The notes under the pieces were generated by a model, which saw nothing but the letters and a program-made list of their open reading frames with translations, had not been told where the DNA came from and made no database searches. This document shows, piece after piece, positions 42,077-55,100 of a DNA stretch of 64,000 nucleotides (positions within the stretch are counted from its first letter, which is position 1; the number at the start of each line of letters is the position of its first letter). Position numbers and translations under genes: made by a program. Source of the DNA: Fragilariopsis cylindrus CCMP1102 (lineage: Eukaryota; Bacillariophyta; Bacillariophyceae; Bacillariales; Bacillariaceae); NCBI GenBank assembly GCA_900095095.1, contig FMBT01000371.1, positions 124,001-188,000 of the forward strand. Reading direction: 5' to 3'.

Positions 42077-44024
42077 ATGATGCTTATACGACGACTACTA
42101 CTACTACGTATACGTGTACTTGTGGTAGCACTCATGATATGCGGCGCTGCTGCTGATGCTGCTGTTGATGCCACGATCGTTACAATGCTTCGAGGAGGAG
42201 GAGGAGAACAGCAACAACAACAACAGCATCATACTCATGTTCATGTTCATCGTTTATTGGCAACAGCGTATAATGCTGCAGATAGTGATTCTAATTCTAC
42301 TGTAACTGCTGTTATGGATACAGCAAAAGAATCTCTAAATACATTCCAACAAAATATACAAACTATTATGTCCACCAATCCAAAAGAATGGACAACTATG
42401 GAAATCATTATTGTTATTGCAGTTATTCTGTCATCTTGGACATTAGTACTATTATTCTATATTTGTTGTACACGATGTTGTAGAGCAAAAAAATTACAAA
42501 AGATGAAAACGAATACGAATTATCACAAAAAGAAACAACAACATGATATGGTACGTCCATATGTAAAAAGAATGATCGGTACACCAGGATCAATTGTTCC
42601 ACCATTAATATCCAATTTTTCATCACCATTAGATTTAGCCTATGGTAATAATTTAAATTTAGATGCCACTAATATCAATAAATTACCATTAGGTGTACGT
42701 TTACATGGTGCTGTACAATTACGTCGTAACAAATTAGAAGGACAAAATATACGTATCGCTGTTATTGATTCAGGTATTGATTCCTCCCATCCAGGTACGT
42801 TTTCGTTATATTATATGTTTAAAAAAAGCTTATAAAAAGCTTCAAATAAATAGTACAGTATTTGAAAAAGACGGAGAGAGTGCTGATGAGCGTTATTAGT
42901 CTCGGTGTGTTTGCCTAACGCACCCTTTTCTTTTTTCTAACAATAATTTCCCCAATTCATCCACCTTTTCTTGACGTTATCGATCTCCTTCCTACACCAT
43001 ACTATCTAATTTTTTTTATTGACACTGCCTACTGTATGATCCATCCATCCGCCGCGCCTTGCCTTGCCCCGCCTTCTCTTTTTTTCCTCGAACAAAAATC
43101 GTTCGTCCCCGAATCTGAAACCGCATTGATTTGAATTGAATGAATCATCCACGATTCGATGATTGATTCACGTTTGCAATTAATTTATTTCCTTGACTTT
43201 TTATTTTTTTATATTTTAACAAAAACCAAAACAACAACACAACAGGATTTCATGGTGCAATTAATTCCGAAAAATATTGGTTTCGATATGGTACACCATT
43301 AAGTCAAGATGATCATGGTACACATGTTGCTGGTACAATACATTTTATGGCACCACAAGCGGAACTATATGATTATCGTGTCTTTGGTGAAGAGGGTGAT
43401 ATCGATGGTACTATGGCTGTGGCCAAAAGTATTCGACATGCGGTGGATATCACAAAATGTCATATTATTAATATGTCATTATCGGTTGGTTATCCAGTAC
43501 GTACCGAGATACAAAAAGCTATCCAATATGCCTATAAGAAAGGTGTGCATATGGTATGTGCAGCTGGTAATGATGGTGATGGCAATCCAACCACAGATGA
43601 AATATATTGTTATCCAGCAATATATAAAGAAACTATATCCATTGCAGCGGTACAGAAAGAAGATGGTTTTCTGTTAGATGCTACAAATTTTAGTGAATCC
43701 AATTCGAGTATAAATTATAGTGGTATTGGTTCGAATGTTGTTTCCTTAAAACCAGGTGGTGGGATACAAACTATGTCTGGTACGTCAATGGCTGCACCAC
43801 ATATAACAGGATTAATTGCATGTCTGCTCAGTAATGACAATAATAATTCAACCACAAAATACAATATTACAGATAAAAAATTACGTGCCTTGCTTGATAC
43901 AACATATGTTATTGATATTGGTGAAGAAGGATATGATAAACAAACTGGTAAAGGATTTTTATCTTATTTAGCTGCGAATGATAAAGATGATTTTATTGAT
44001 TTATTATCAATGGTGGCAAATTAG
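42077..44024 (+). CDS. Membrane-anchored subtilisin-like serine protease (S8)
   Basis: Exons 42077-42794 and 43246-44024; the 451-nt intron is the longest I can place in this window and splits the conserved DSGIDSSHP|G. Protein of 498 residues. The triad is complete: Asp231 (VIDSGID), His263 (DDHGTHVAGT) and Ser420 (GTSMAAPH), with oxyanion Asn348 (AAGNDG). A signal-peptide-like N-terminus (1-28) and a second hydrophobic segment (109-131) followed by CCTRCCRAKK suggest anchoring, with possible palmitoylation of the Cys cluster (inference). If both segments are real, topology decides whether the catalytic domain faces lumen or cytosol. There is no recognisable I9 propeptide; the 70-residue stretch before the catalytic domain may take that role. 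The frame is clean. The substrate is unknown. Confidence 0.93.
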
Positions 44025-44796
44025 AAATATATATATATAAAGATGGAACGAAAAAGAAATTGGAAGAGGAATGATATTTATAAGACTTGACTTGACTTAT
44101 ACCGTCTCGATTGATTGATTGATATCATCATTCATACGGTACGATGAAAGAGTGGACGGGAGAGTCGAGAAGAGTAGAGTAGGGTAGAGCAGTTGATGCA
44201 GATATTCCAATAGCGAGGAAGGAGGAAACGAAAAAAAAGAGGGAAGGTAGGATGAAACTTTTCAAGAGTGTTGGAGGACATGATTAGGACAGGACAGAAG
44301 CATCCATGTAACGACATAATGGGCACCGCCGCGGTTTGCGATGTACTTTATTTTTTCATGAGTGGACAATGCAAATGCAGTACAGTTATTAGATTATTTG
44401 CTTGTTTTTTTGTATGAAGTACTATTTAATTTATTTATGATATGATTTATGAATTTTGTATTACAATAATAGAAAGGCAGTTTCTGACCAGAATTTGTTG
44501 CAGTTGTATTAGTAGCAAGTGTCAGCATGCCGTTTTTAATTATTATTGTAAATATGATGATGTGTGCGATCCCCCCAGAAAAAATTACTATTTGTGATGC
44601 CGTTGTTGCTGTGCTGTGCTGTGTGCTGTGTTATGTTATGCTGAAGTTGGTATGTTTTATTTTACTTTTTAGATTTCACGAACGAAAATACTGATGGTTT
44701 ATAATATTCTTGAGAAAGACAGACGCATTTTACCTATATAACATAACATACTTGTACAAAAGTGCCTACCTACCGTTCATTATTGAATTGTTTGCT
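44025..44796. other. Convergent spacer
   Basis: 3' flanks of the subtilase and of the giant repeat gene. No gene or notable repeat beyond short ATT and GTGCT runs. Confidence 0.4.
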
Positions 44797-47700
44797 TTAT
44801 TTTTTCGATGATGATGCTGCAACTCGTTGTACCATTTGTAATCCATCCCCAACGAATTTAACGAACATCCGTCCACCACTTCGGAATAAAGATGACGAGG
44901 ATGTTGATGATGATGGCATACTGCGTGTGCTTGGTGGTGGTGACGATAATGAAGAAGAATTAAGTTTGGTTGTTTTCGTTACCTTCTTTACGGCGTCATC
45001 GTTCCATCCTGTAGCAGAAGTAGCGGCAAAGAATGGTATCGGAGAAGAGTCAGCAGTGGCGGTGGTAGCGGATGATGCAGCAGTGGTAGCAATAGGCGTT
45101 GCTATGTTGTTATCATGGTTTGTTGAAGAAGAAGAATCCATTTTAGTTGTTGCAGCTTCCTTCTTCACGGTATCGCCATTGACCTCAGTAGTAGAGGCGA
45201 AAAATGGTTTCGGAGAGTGTCGTGGTTTCGAGGAGACGTCAGCAGCAGCAGTATTGTATGTGGCAGATTTACTATTTTTATTCGCCTTTTCTTCTGCCGC
45301 CACAGCAGCTGACGAAGCGATGTATTCCTTCGTTTGTTTCTCGGCTACACGGTAAACCATTTGTAATCCATCGAAAGCAAACTTAGCGACATTCTTTCCA
45401 CCCTCCATCAATTGGGTTGCTATAATTTCTTCGGATGACTTTATACCGGCGTCTTTAATTTTCTCATCCTTCTTATCTCTATCGATGTCGAATCCAAAAA
45501 TATCCTTTAATTCTCGTTGCTTACTATTTCGTCTAGCTTCTGCCGGCGTTACAGCAGTTGCCTTTTCCATCTTTTGTGCATCATCGCTAACCATTTGTAA
45601 TCCATCACTAACAAATTGTGCAAATTTTCGAATATCAGAGGCAGTTTTCTTGGCCGAATTCATATCCATCTTCGACGATTGTTGAATACCCTTCAAACCT
45701 CCCACTACTGATTGCTTACGTAGCTCGGTCCCAATAGAACTAAGCATTTTCATACTTCCGTTATTATTAGTACTAGAATTGGGAGGTGATACTCGTGGTA
45801 GGTCGTCGGATGATACAACAGGACCATCACCTTTCGTATTCAAACGAGGAGAAGAATTAGTACTCGCCGTAGCTGCTGTTGGTTGTTTAACTCGTTTCGT
45901 AATAACCATATTCATACCTGTGTCATCCGTGACGAAATGCGCAGGTGAATTTTTCCTAGTTCCAAACATTTCTGCCATTTTCTTATATTCCGCCATTTTC
46001 TTAGCATACTGTAACCGTTCTTTCTGGAAATCCGATTGATCTGTTGTTACAAATTGCGAACCGTCACTCTCAAACACAGCCGGCCTCTTTGCACGTTGGA
46101 ACAAACCATATCCAGGAGACGACGAAGGATCGTTCGATATCTCTGTGGCAACTACCTTTGGTTGTGTTTCTACCTGAACACTAGCACCACCATTGACTTG
46201 TGCTTCTTCGGCTCGTTTCCTCTCTTGTACGATTCGCGCTATTTCCAATCGCTTCTTCTCAGTAGCGAGAATAGATAGTAATCTATTTTCTTGGGAAATT
46301 TCTTTCTCGATCTCTCTAGCTATACGTGATATTCCATCGGTCGCGGAATCAGCCTTTTCTCTTTCGGGTGCTGTAGTTCGAGATGGGCGACGTGCTTCAA
46401 ATGACATACCATCACTCTCACCTTGGAACACCTTCGAGGTAGGTGATTCTTTTTTCTCTGTCATCTTTACGATCCTTTGAGTTGGTGTAGTTCTTTTCGG
46501 CGCTTGCGATTCAAATGACATACCGCTGTTAGCACTTTCAAAAGTTGATGGTGCGGCTTCCTTCTTTTCTGCCATTCTTACAATTCTTTGAGTTGGTGCA
46601 GTCCGTTTCGGCGCTTGCGCTTCAAATGACATACCGCTGTTAGCACTTTCAAATGTTGATGGTGCGGCTTCTTTCTTTTCTGCCATCTTCACGATTCTTT
46701 GAGTTGGTGGCTCACTTGCTCTGGAAACTCGAGTCTCGAATGACATACCGCTGTTAGCACTTTCAAACGTTGATGGTGCGGCTGCTATATTTTCTGCCAT
46801 TCTTACAATTCTTTGAGTTGGCGCAGTCCGTTTCGGCGCTTGCGATTCAAATGACATACCGCTGTTAGCACTTTCAAAAGTTGATGGTGCGGCTTCTTTC
46901 TTTTCTGCCATCTTCACGATTCGTTGAGTTGATGGCTCACTTGCTTTGGAAACTCGAGCCTCGAATGACATACCGCTGTTAGCACTTTCAAATGTTGATG
47001 GTGCGGCTGCTTTATTTTCTTCCATCTTCACGATTCGTTGAGTTGGTGCGGTCCGTTTCGGCGCTTGTGTTTCGAACGATATTCCTGCATTTGCTGTCTC
47101 AAAGATTTTGGAAGGTGGTGGTGCATCTTTTTCTTCCATCTTTACGATTCGTTGAGTTGGTGCGGTCCGTTTCGGCGCTTGTGTTTCGAACGATATTCCT
47201 GCATTTGCTGTCTCAAAGATTTTGGAAGGTGGTGGTTCATCTTTTTCTTCCATCTTTACGATTCGTTGAGTTGGCGCAGTCCGTTTCGGCGCTTGTGCTT
47301 CGAACGATATTTCTGCATTTGCTGTTTCAAAGATTTTGGAAGGAGGTGGTTCATCTTTTTCTTCCATCTTTACGATTCGCTGAGTCGGTGGTTCACTCGA
47401 TTTGGGTACACGAGCCTCAAATGACATACCATTATTAGCACTATTAAAAGTAGAGGGTGCATGCTCTTTCTTTTGTTCCATCCTTACGATTCGCTGAGTC
47501 GGCGGATCGCTTGATTTGGGAACACGAGCCTCAAATGACATACCACTATTAGCGCTATCAAACGTTGATGGTGCATCCATTTTCTTTTCTGCCATCTTCA
47601 CGATTCTTTGAGTCGGTGGTTCACTTGATTTCGGTGCTTTTGCCTCGAAAGAGATTCCAGCATTTTCCGTCTCAAACATCTTTGATGGAGGTGGCTCATT

Positions 47701-50700
47701 TTTTTCTTTCATTTTCACAACCCGTTCAGTCAGAACATTCGGTTTGGGTACACGTGGCTCAAATGACATACCGCTGTTAGCGCTTTCAAACGAAGATTGT
47801 GCAGATTCTTGCTCTACTGCCATCCTTACGATTCTTTGAGTTGACGGATCGCTTGATTTGGGTGGTCGAGCTTCAAACGATATTCCAGCGTTATCTGTCT
47901 CAAAAATCTTCGATGTAGGCGGTTCATTCTTTTCTTCCATTTTCACGATCCTTTGAGTTGGTTCACGTACTTTAGGTGCTCGTGCCTCGAAAGAAATACC
48001 GCTGTTGGTACTCTGGAAGACTTTAGATGGAGGTGGTTCCTTCTTTTCTGCCATATTTACAATCCGTTGCGACGATGTAGCACTTCGGCCTGCTACGCTG
48101 ACTTCAACGGACACACCATTGTCTTTACTTTGAAGCGACTTCTTCGATACTGTATTAGTTCCTTCCTGCACTTTTACAGGTACCGTTGTTTCTGTCGATG
48201 AACGATCATCTTCGATTGTAGCGCTTTCCACACTTTCTGGCATCTCCACCTCCTTTCTTTGCTCTTGTTTTTCCAGTGCTTCTTCGGCCAAACGAACTTC
48301 TTCCGCAAGCTTTTTATTCTCCTCCTCAGCTACCCGTACTTCCTCCGCAATCCGAGCTTCTTCTACCAAACGAGCTTCTTCCGCAAGTCTAACATTTTCT
48401 TTAGCACGTTGTTGTTCTTCATCCTCGGCAATTCGACGAGATTCATCGGCTAAACGTAGTTGTTCTTCCGCAACTCGAGCGTCCTCGACCAAATGGGCTT
48501 CTTCTGCAAGTCTAGCCTCTTCTTTTAGTCGTGTTTCTTCTGATAGACGCATTTTTTCTGTCACCCGTGCTTTTTCGGCCGAACGAGCTTCTTCTGCCGC
48601 GATCTGTTGTGCATTTGGCCCTGCAGGTGCCACTTGACTACGTACTGCTCGGAACATCGAACCACCAAATGTAGCAACCTTCGAGATAGCTGCACCGGTA
48701 CCTTCTGCTGCCTTTCTAAAAGGGACGAGTCTCTTCTTGGATGGTTGAGAAGATTCTGCCTTGAACATCATCCCACCATCATCACTTTGGAAAATGTTTC
48801 GTCTCTTTGGTACTGGAGCGTCGAGTTCGGTATCTGGTGAAATTCTAGCACGACGAGCGGCGTTAGTAGGCGGTCGCACACGTGCCTCGAACATCATACC
48901 GTTATCATCATTTCGGAATGTCGATGGTGCAGTTTCTTTCTTTTCGACCATTTGTACTATTCTTTGTTTTGGTGGTGCAGTAGATGCAACTAATTTTGGT
49001 TCAAATGACATACCACTATTAGCACTTTCAAATTTTGATGGTGCTGCATCTTTCTTTTCGGCCATCTTGACAACCTTTTGCTTTGGTGGTGATGCAGAAG
49101 ATACAACCGATTTTGGTTCAAATGACATACCACTATTAGCACTTTCAAATGTTGATGGTGCTATCTTTTTTCTTTTCCGCCATCTTGACAACCTTTTGCT
49201 TCGGTGGTGATGCAGAAGATGCAACTGATTTTGGTTCAAATGACATACCATTATTAGCACTTTCAAATGTGGATGGTGCCGAGTCTTTGTTTTCTTCCAT
49301 CTTAACAATACGTTGTTTTAGCGGTGGCACAGTCGATTGCTTAGGTTCAAATGACATACCGCTATTAGCACTTTCAAATGTTGATGGTGCTGTCTCTTTG
49401 TTTTCGGCCATCTCTATAATCTTTTGCTTCTGTGGTGATGCAGAAGATACTGCTGATTTTGTTGGTTCAAACGACATACCACTATTAGCACTTTCAAAAG
49501 ATGACGGTGCTGTCTCTTTGATTTCTTCCATTTTAACAATACGTTGTATTGGCGGTGGCACAGTCAATTGCTTAGGTTCAAACGACATACCGTTACTAGC
49601 ACTTTCAAATGTTGATGGTGTTGTCTCTTTGTTTTCCGCCATCTTTACAACCTTTTGTTTCGGTGGTGGCACAGTCGATTGCTTAGGTTCAAATGACATA
49701 CCACTATTAGCACTTTCAAATGTTGATGGTGCTGTCTCTTTGTTTTCGGCCATCTTGGCAACCTTTTGCTTTGGTGGTGATGCAGAAGATGCAACCGATA
49801 TCTTTGATTCAAACGACATACCACTATTAGCACTTTCAAATGTTGATGGTGTTGTCTCTTTGTTTTCTTCCATCTGAACAATTTCTTTGTTTTGGTGGTG
49901 GCATAGTCGATTTTTTTGGTTCAAACGACATACCACTATTAGCACTTTCAAATGTTGATGGTGCTATCTCTTTCTTTTCCGCATCTCTACAATCTTTTGC
50001 TTCGGTGGTGATGCTGCTGCTGCTGCTGATTTTTTTGGTTCAAATGACATGCCGCTATTAGCGCTTTCAAATGTTGATGGTGCCGTATCTTTCTTTTCTG
50101 CCATCTTGACAACCTTTTGCTTTGGTGGCGATGCAGATGCTGCTGCTGCTGATCTTGGTTCAAATGACATACCACTATTTGCACTCTCAAATGATGATGG
50201 CGCTGTCACTATATTTTCTTCCATTTGAACAATTCGTTGTTTTGTTGATGGAGGTGCTGATTTAGCTTCATATGACATGCCACTATTTGCACTTTCAAAT
50301 GATGATGGTGCTTTCTCTTCGTTTTCTTCCATTTGAACGATTCGTTGTTTTGTTGATGAAGGTGCTGGTTTAGCATCAAACGACATACCGCTATTCGCAC
50401 TCTCAAATGATGATGGAGCCGTCCGTTTATTTTCTGCCATCTTCACCATCCGTCGTGTCGTCGATGTCGTCGCTTGTTTCGCTTCAAATGACATATCACT
50501 ATTAGCACTTGCTTTAAACGTAGATGGTGCTGTCACTTTATTTTCTGCCATCTTCACAATCCGTTGTTTTATTGGTGGTGATTGTTTTGCTTCAAATGAC
50601 ATACCATTATTACCACTCTCAAATGATGATGGTGCTTTTTCTTTAATTTCATCCATTCGAGCCATTATACCACTCCGTGTATATGGTACTAATCGTTTCT

Positions 50701-51262
50701 TTGTTGGACGACCACTAATATCAATTCTTGAATCATAATTATTGTTATTTGAACCACCATAAATGACATACCACCATCATTACTTCTAAATATGGATGAA
50801 AATGGTATATCAGCAACAAGTTCCACTTCCACAACAGGGGGTGACTTTGCTGCTGCAATAGCTGCATCAAGATCATCTAATGGATCATCAACAGTATCCT
50901 TCTTCTTCTCCTTTTCTTCCTCCTTACTTGTATTACTCCCATCCTCGTCGTCCTTAGTATCATCGGAAGATGATGATGATGATGTTAGGGGTAGTAATCC
51001 AATATCGATTGGTGAATTATTATTCGATGATGATGACGATGATGAATAAATGATGGAACTGATGTCCTTTTCTTCTTCCTCCAGAAGAAATCCCGTAATT
51101 CCTTCTATTATTATTAAGAATATTATTGTTGGTGCTGCTGGAATGGAATGCATGGACATTATTATTGTCAACAACAAATAATAATCCTGCTGATAACAAC
51201 AATAGGACAGTAACGGATGACGCGAAAACCACAACGTTCATCGTCGTTCTTAAAGATGCCAT
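44797..51262 (-). CDS. Giant repetitive protein, probably plastid-targeted
   Basis: Read from ATG 51260-51262 to a stop at 44797, about 2150 residues, no intron seen. The N-terminus is a signal peptide ending VHA|FHSS, the A|F junction of diatom plastid presequences. Next come an acidic Ser-rich region and a first FRSNDGGMSF, then about 35 copies of a 25-35-residue repeat whose consensus is Q-R-I-V-K-M-x-E-K-K, P-S-x-F-E-S, then ANSGMSFEA. A coiled coil of AEEARLAEE-type heptads (around nt 48210-48620) interrupts the array. The C-terminal 350 residues carry five related FVSDGLQMV-type motifs. The frame changes near 51110, 50757, 49977, 49876 and 49165. Three fit one lost base; the first and last need one extra or two lost bases. 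The intact 44797-49308 part alone is 1503 residues. No known family is recognised. A structural or scaffolding role is inference. Confidence 0.8.
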
Positions 51263-52195
51263 AATTATAATCGATTTTGATTGATGTGATTGATGTCGAT
51301 GTCGATCTTGTGTCTGTCTTATTATCGTCCCGAAGAAGTACTGCTTGCGTTGTTGTCTGTTGTTCGTTTGCTCTTGTGGTGGCAATTGTAGGGCCAGTCT
51401 ATTCTTTCTTGCTTGGATTGAGTGGCAAACTAATGCATCAACTTAAAGTACCTCTCTTTCGTGTATAGTAGCTACTAGTATTGCACTTGTGTCCTCCCTC
51501 CATGGATCTTTCTACTGTACCGCCGTATGTATCATTGATTGTTTGTGTACCGTATGCGCATTTGTTTGTGATTTGTGCATTATTTTTTGAATTGTTGAAC
51601 CAGAGTTCCGAAAAATCTGGCAGACGTCATCATTTCAAATCGCGCGTTTTTGATTGGTCTGATCGTCCTTCCGTCGGCTCACACCAACTGTAGTGATGGC
51701 TTAGAAAACAAAAGAAACTATTTAGTATGTAAAAGTGACTAAATCGAATGAATCAATCATGATCGAACAATTAATCTCCTCTTCAATCACAAACTTCTCT
51801 TTCTAAACTGCCGAAGCGGGATCGACGACAAATCAAATCAAATAATAATACCGTAATGATGATGTAAAAGCACAAATGCACATCACAATCAGAACATACC
51901 ACAACCTGCGCCCCCTAGACGAACAACCGTCTCCGTCCTTGTTAATGCGACAGCAACAACAACAACAACAACCACTAGCACAACACTTACTGTATCACAC
52001 GGACGTGAATTTGTAAGTGATCAAAACAAGTAGAAAAGAAAAAAGGGAAAGAAAGGTAGATTGATTGTTGTCGTACTACTGTTGTACTTCATTCAATTCA
52101 TTCGGCTTATCTAGTATTTCTGTTCTCTCGAACACAAAAGAAGAAGAAAAGGAACAACAGCAACAGCAATAGCAACAGCAACAGCAACAGCAACA
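51263..52195. other. Divergent intergenic region
   Basis: Between the starts of the giant repeat gene and the Na+/H+ antiporter gene. It has a CAACAG run just before the antiporter ATG and an ACAACAACAACAACAACA run at about 51955. Presumed promoters for both genes; no element is recognised. Confidence 0.5.
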
Positions 52196-55100
52196 ATGGC
52201 TACCAATAGTAGTATAGTCCATACGTTTCGTCGGAATTTGCGATCCTCCACCACTCTTAGTAGTACGAAAAGAAGAAGAAAAAAAATACGACAACGAACT
52301 ACTACGGGGAAACAGAAACATCTTTTCCCATCATCCTTCATTTTTTTGGGATTGGTGTTTGTGATTTGTTTTTGTTGTGGTGGTTGGACGGAACAAGTAC
52401 AAGTGTCAGCACAGTTTGCGGAACTATTTGATGCGATAGGTGTGGTAAATGATGCCATGACGAAAAACAATACAACTGCAAATGCAAATGCAAACATCAC
52501 CAACATCACCAACATTACAGATACAAACACAACAATAATAGACACAAACACAAATACAACAATAACACAACCACCAATAGTAGAATCGGGTGGTGATATC
52601 GTCCAACGACCCTCCAATGCAGTGGCAGCGGATTCTATTTTATATCCTTGGTTTATTCAATTATTAGGTTGTTGTTCCTTATTTGTCCTAACCAGATTTA
52701 ATTGTCCCATACCGTATGCGGCTATTATGTTTATTTGGGGTGCGATATTCGGCATCATTGCTTCTACGAATGAAGAAGATGCAATCTATCAGGATCCAAA
52801 TCGGAATTATATCCAAGATTCGATCACCGCATGGATTAATATTGATAGTGCAACATTATTATTAGTTTTTTTACCTGGTTTGATTTTAAGGATGCGGTAG
52901 AAATTCCAATTAATTTATTTCAAGTGGCAATCGGTAAGAAGTGTTTGTGTATTGTATGCTTTAAGGTGGGATTGGTATTTTGATGATGTGCTTTTTTCTA
53001 AAAAAAATCTAACAATCAATTTTTTGCCATTTTTTTTGCGAACAAATAAATGTAAAATAAACAGTACAAATTTGGATCCTATCCTTTCCAATGGTCTTGG
53101 TCGGAACGGCTATTACAGGTGTGGTAGCAATGTATTGTCTCCCCTACGAGTCCGATGATCCGGATGTGTATGGTATTTGGAGTTGGTTGACACTGGGAGC
53201 AATTCTTGCCTCCACGGATCCGATTGCCGTGTCCAGTGTATTAAAAACAGCCGGTGCCTCACCTCGTTTAGTGATGCATATTTCTGGCGAGTCATTATTA
53301 AATGATGGGAGTTCGTATGTATTTTTACCATTGCTGCTAATAAATGGTACCAGGATCTAGGTCTTACACCCAATGTTACCTATGATACTGCATGGGAATG
53401 GACGGGATATTTCTTCCAAATGTCCTTAGGTGGTAGCTTAATGGGAATGGTGTTTGGATTTGGTTTGTTAGGAGTATTATGGGAACTCGACCGAAGGATG
53501 GAAAAAGATTTCGATATCGTGCAGGTCGTCATGGGTCTAACTGCTGCGTACTTATGTTATTACGTGTGTGATCAAATGTTAACGATGTCGGGTGTGGTGG
53601 CCACGGTCGCATTAGGTGTGGTCGTGAATCGATTTGGAAGAGGTATGATTAACGACGAAGGACTGATGTCATCCTATTTAGCATTGGTACGTATATATCT
53701 ATTCGAGTGAAAACAAAAATGAATGGAAATGCTGCCATCACAAAATACCGAAAACAATTCCTCAACCAATCACACATATTCTCTCTCTCTTTCTCTCATT
53801 ATACCTATTGTTGAATTGTATAAACTCCCGACCATTCTTTCCAGGCTGACTTCTTGCTCAATACACTTTTATTCGCCCTTGGTGGAACGATCTGGGGTGC
53901 GGCATCCTTTTCGGAATATAGAAGTGCGAGAATTACATCCACGGATATTGGATGGTTGTTGGTATTTTACATCCTATGCTTTGTTATTCGTTTCATTCAG
54001 GTAGGACTTTTCTATCCAATTATCTCTCGAATTGGACTGAAATCGAATTGGAAAGAAGGCGTATTTTTAGCCTATGGAGGACTGCACGGAAGTGTGGGGG
54101 TTGCATTAGGTCTATCACTTCTCCAGTATGTGTTCCAAAATTCTTCAGAAGAAGATACTGACAAACGAAAAGCGGCGACTATAATACAATTTTTGGGAGG
54201 TGGAGCTACACTATTGACTCTAACAATAAATGGTACAAGTGCTGGTTTCATTTTAAAACAGCTCGGTCTTGTTAAACCTAAAGTTTCTGGCGATCATACC
54301 AAACATTTGTTTGAAGGGACCGCGAAAGATTTTGTTTACAATCAAATTGTGAACCTACTTCGAGAACCACGTTTTCGTCATATCAGCTTTCCTGTATTGA
54401 AGGAACTCGTGCCGTTTGTAACAAAGCAACCACGAAGAAGAACAAACTACTCTTTCGATGCCAATGCCCACACGGGGGAGGCGGTCGAAAACTTTAATCA
54501 GTGCATCATTGGGGGAGGTCAACAATATATGAATCTATTGCAGGCGACTCGGCGTGCATCAGATCACATATCAGAAACGGCCGAAATTGAATACAAACAT
54601 CAATTATTAATTGAGATGAGACAGATCTTTTTAGAACTTTTACGGGAAGCATATAAGTTTTCAATTGAAGTTGGCGAATTAGATGCAAAAAATCATGGTG
54701 GATTTTTATCTGACGTATTGATGCAGAGTGTGGACTTGGCCTTAAACGATGTTAGATACGACGATTTGCCTATTGATGATTGGAAACACACCGAAATATT
54801 TTTCCGATGGGATAGATTGACGAGAGAATATTCGGGATCCATCAATATGACGGCTAATCAAGGACAGCATTCGGGATCCATCAGAATGAATTCTAATCGA
54901 GGACCTATTAATTCCGGCATCGGTTCAAGCAATTTACATAAACGAAAATCATCAAGAAAGGTATCCTTAGAATCGGCCGAAAAGAAAAATGATATTCACG
55001 CAAATAGAGTATCAAACATATCTTTTACGTCGTCGTTACTATCAATTATTTCTGCTGAGAATAGTAACACAGAACGCAAGGCCGAGACGACTAAACTAAG

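Noticed and set aside
46992-49877. Several plus-strand frames with their own internal repeats inside the giant repeat gene
   Set aside because: The repetition is inherited from the minus-strand repeats; the minus frame is the longest and has signal peptide, coiled coil and stop.
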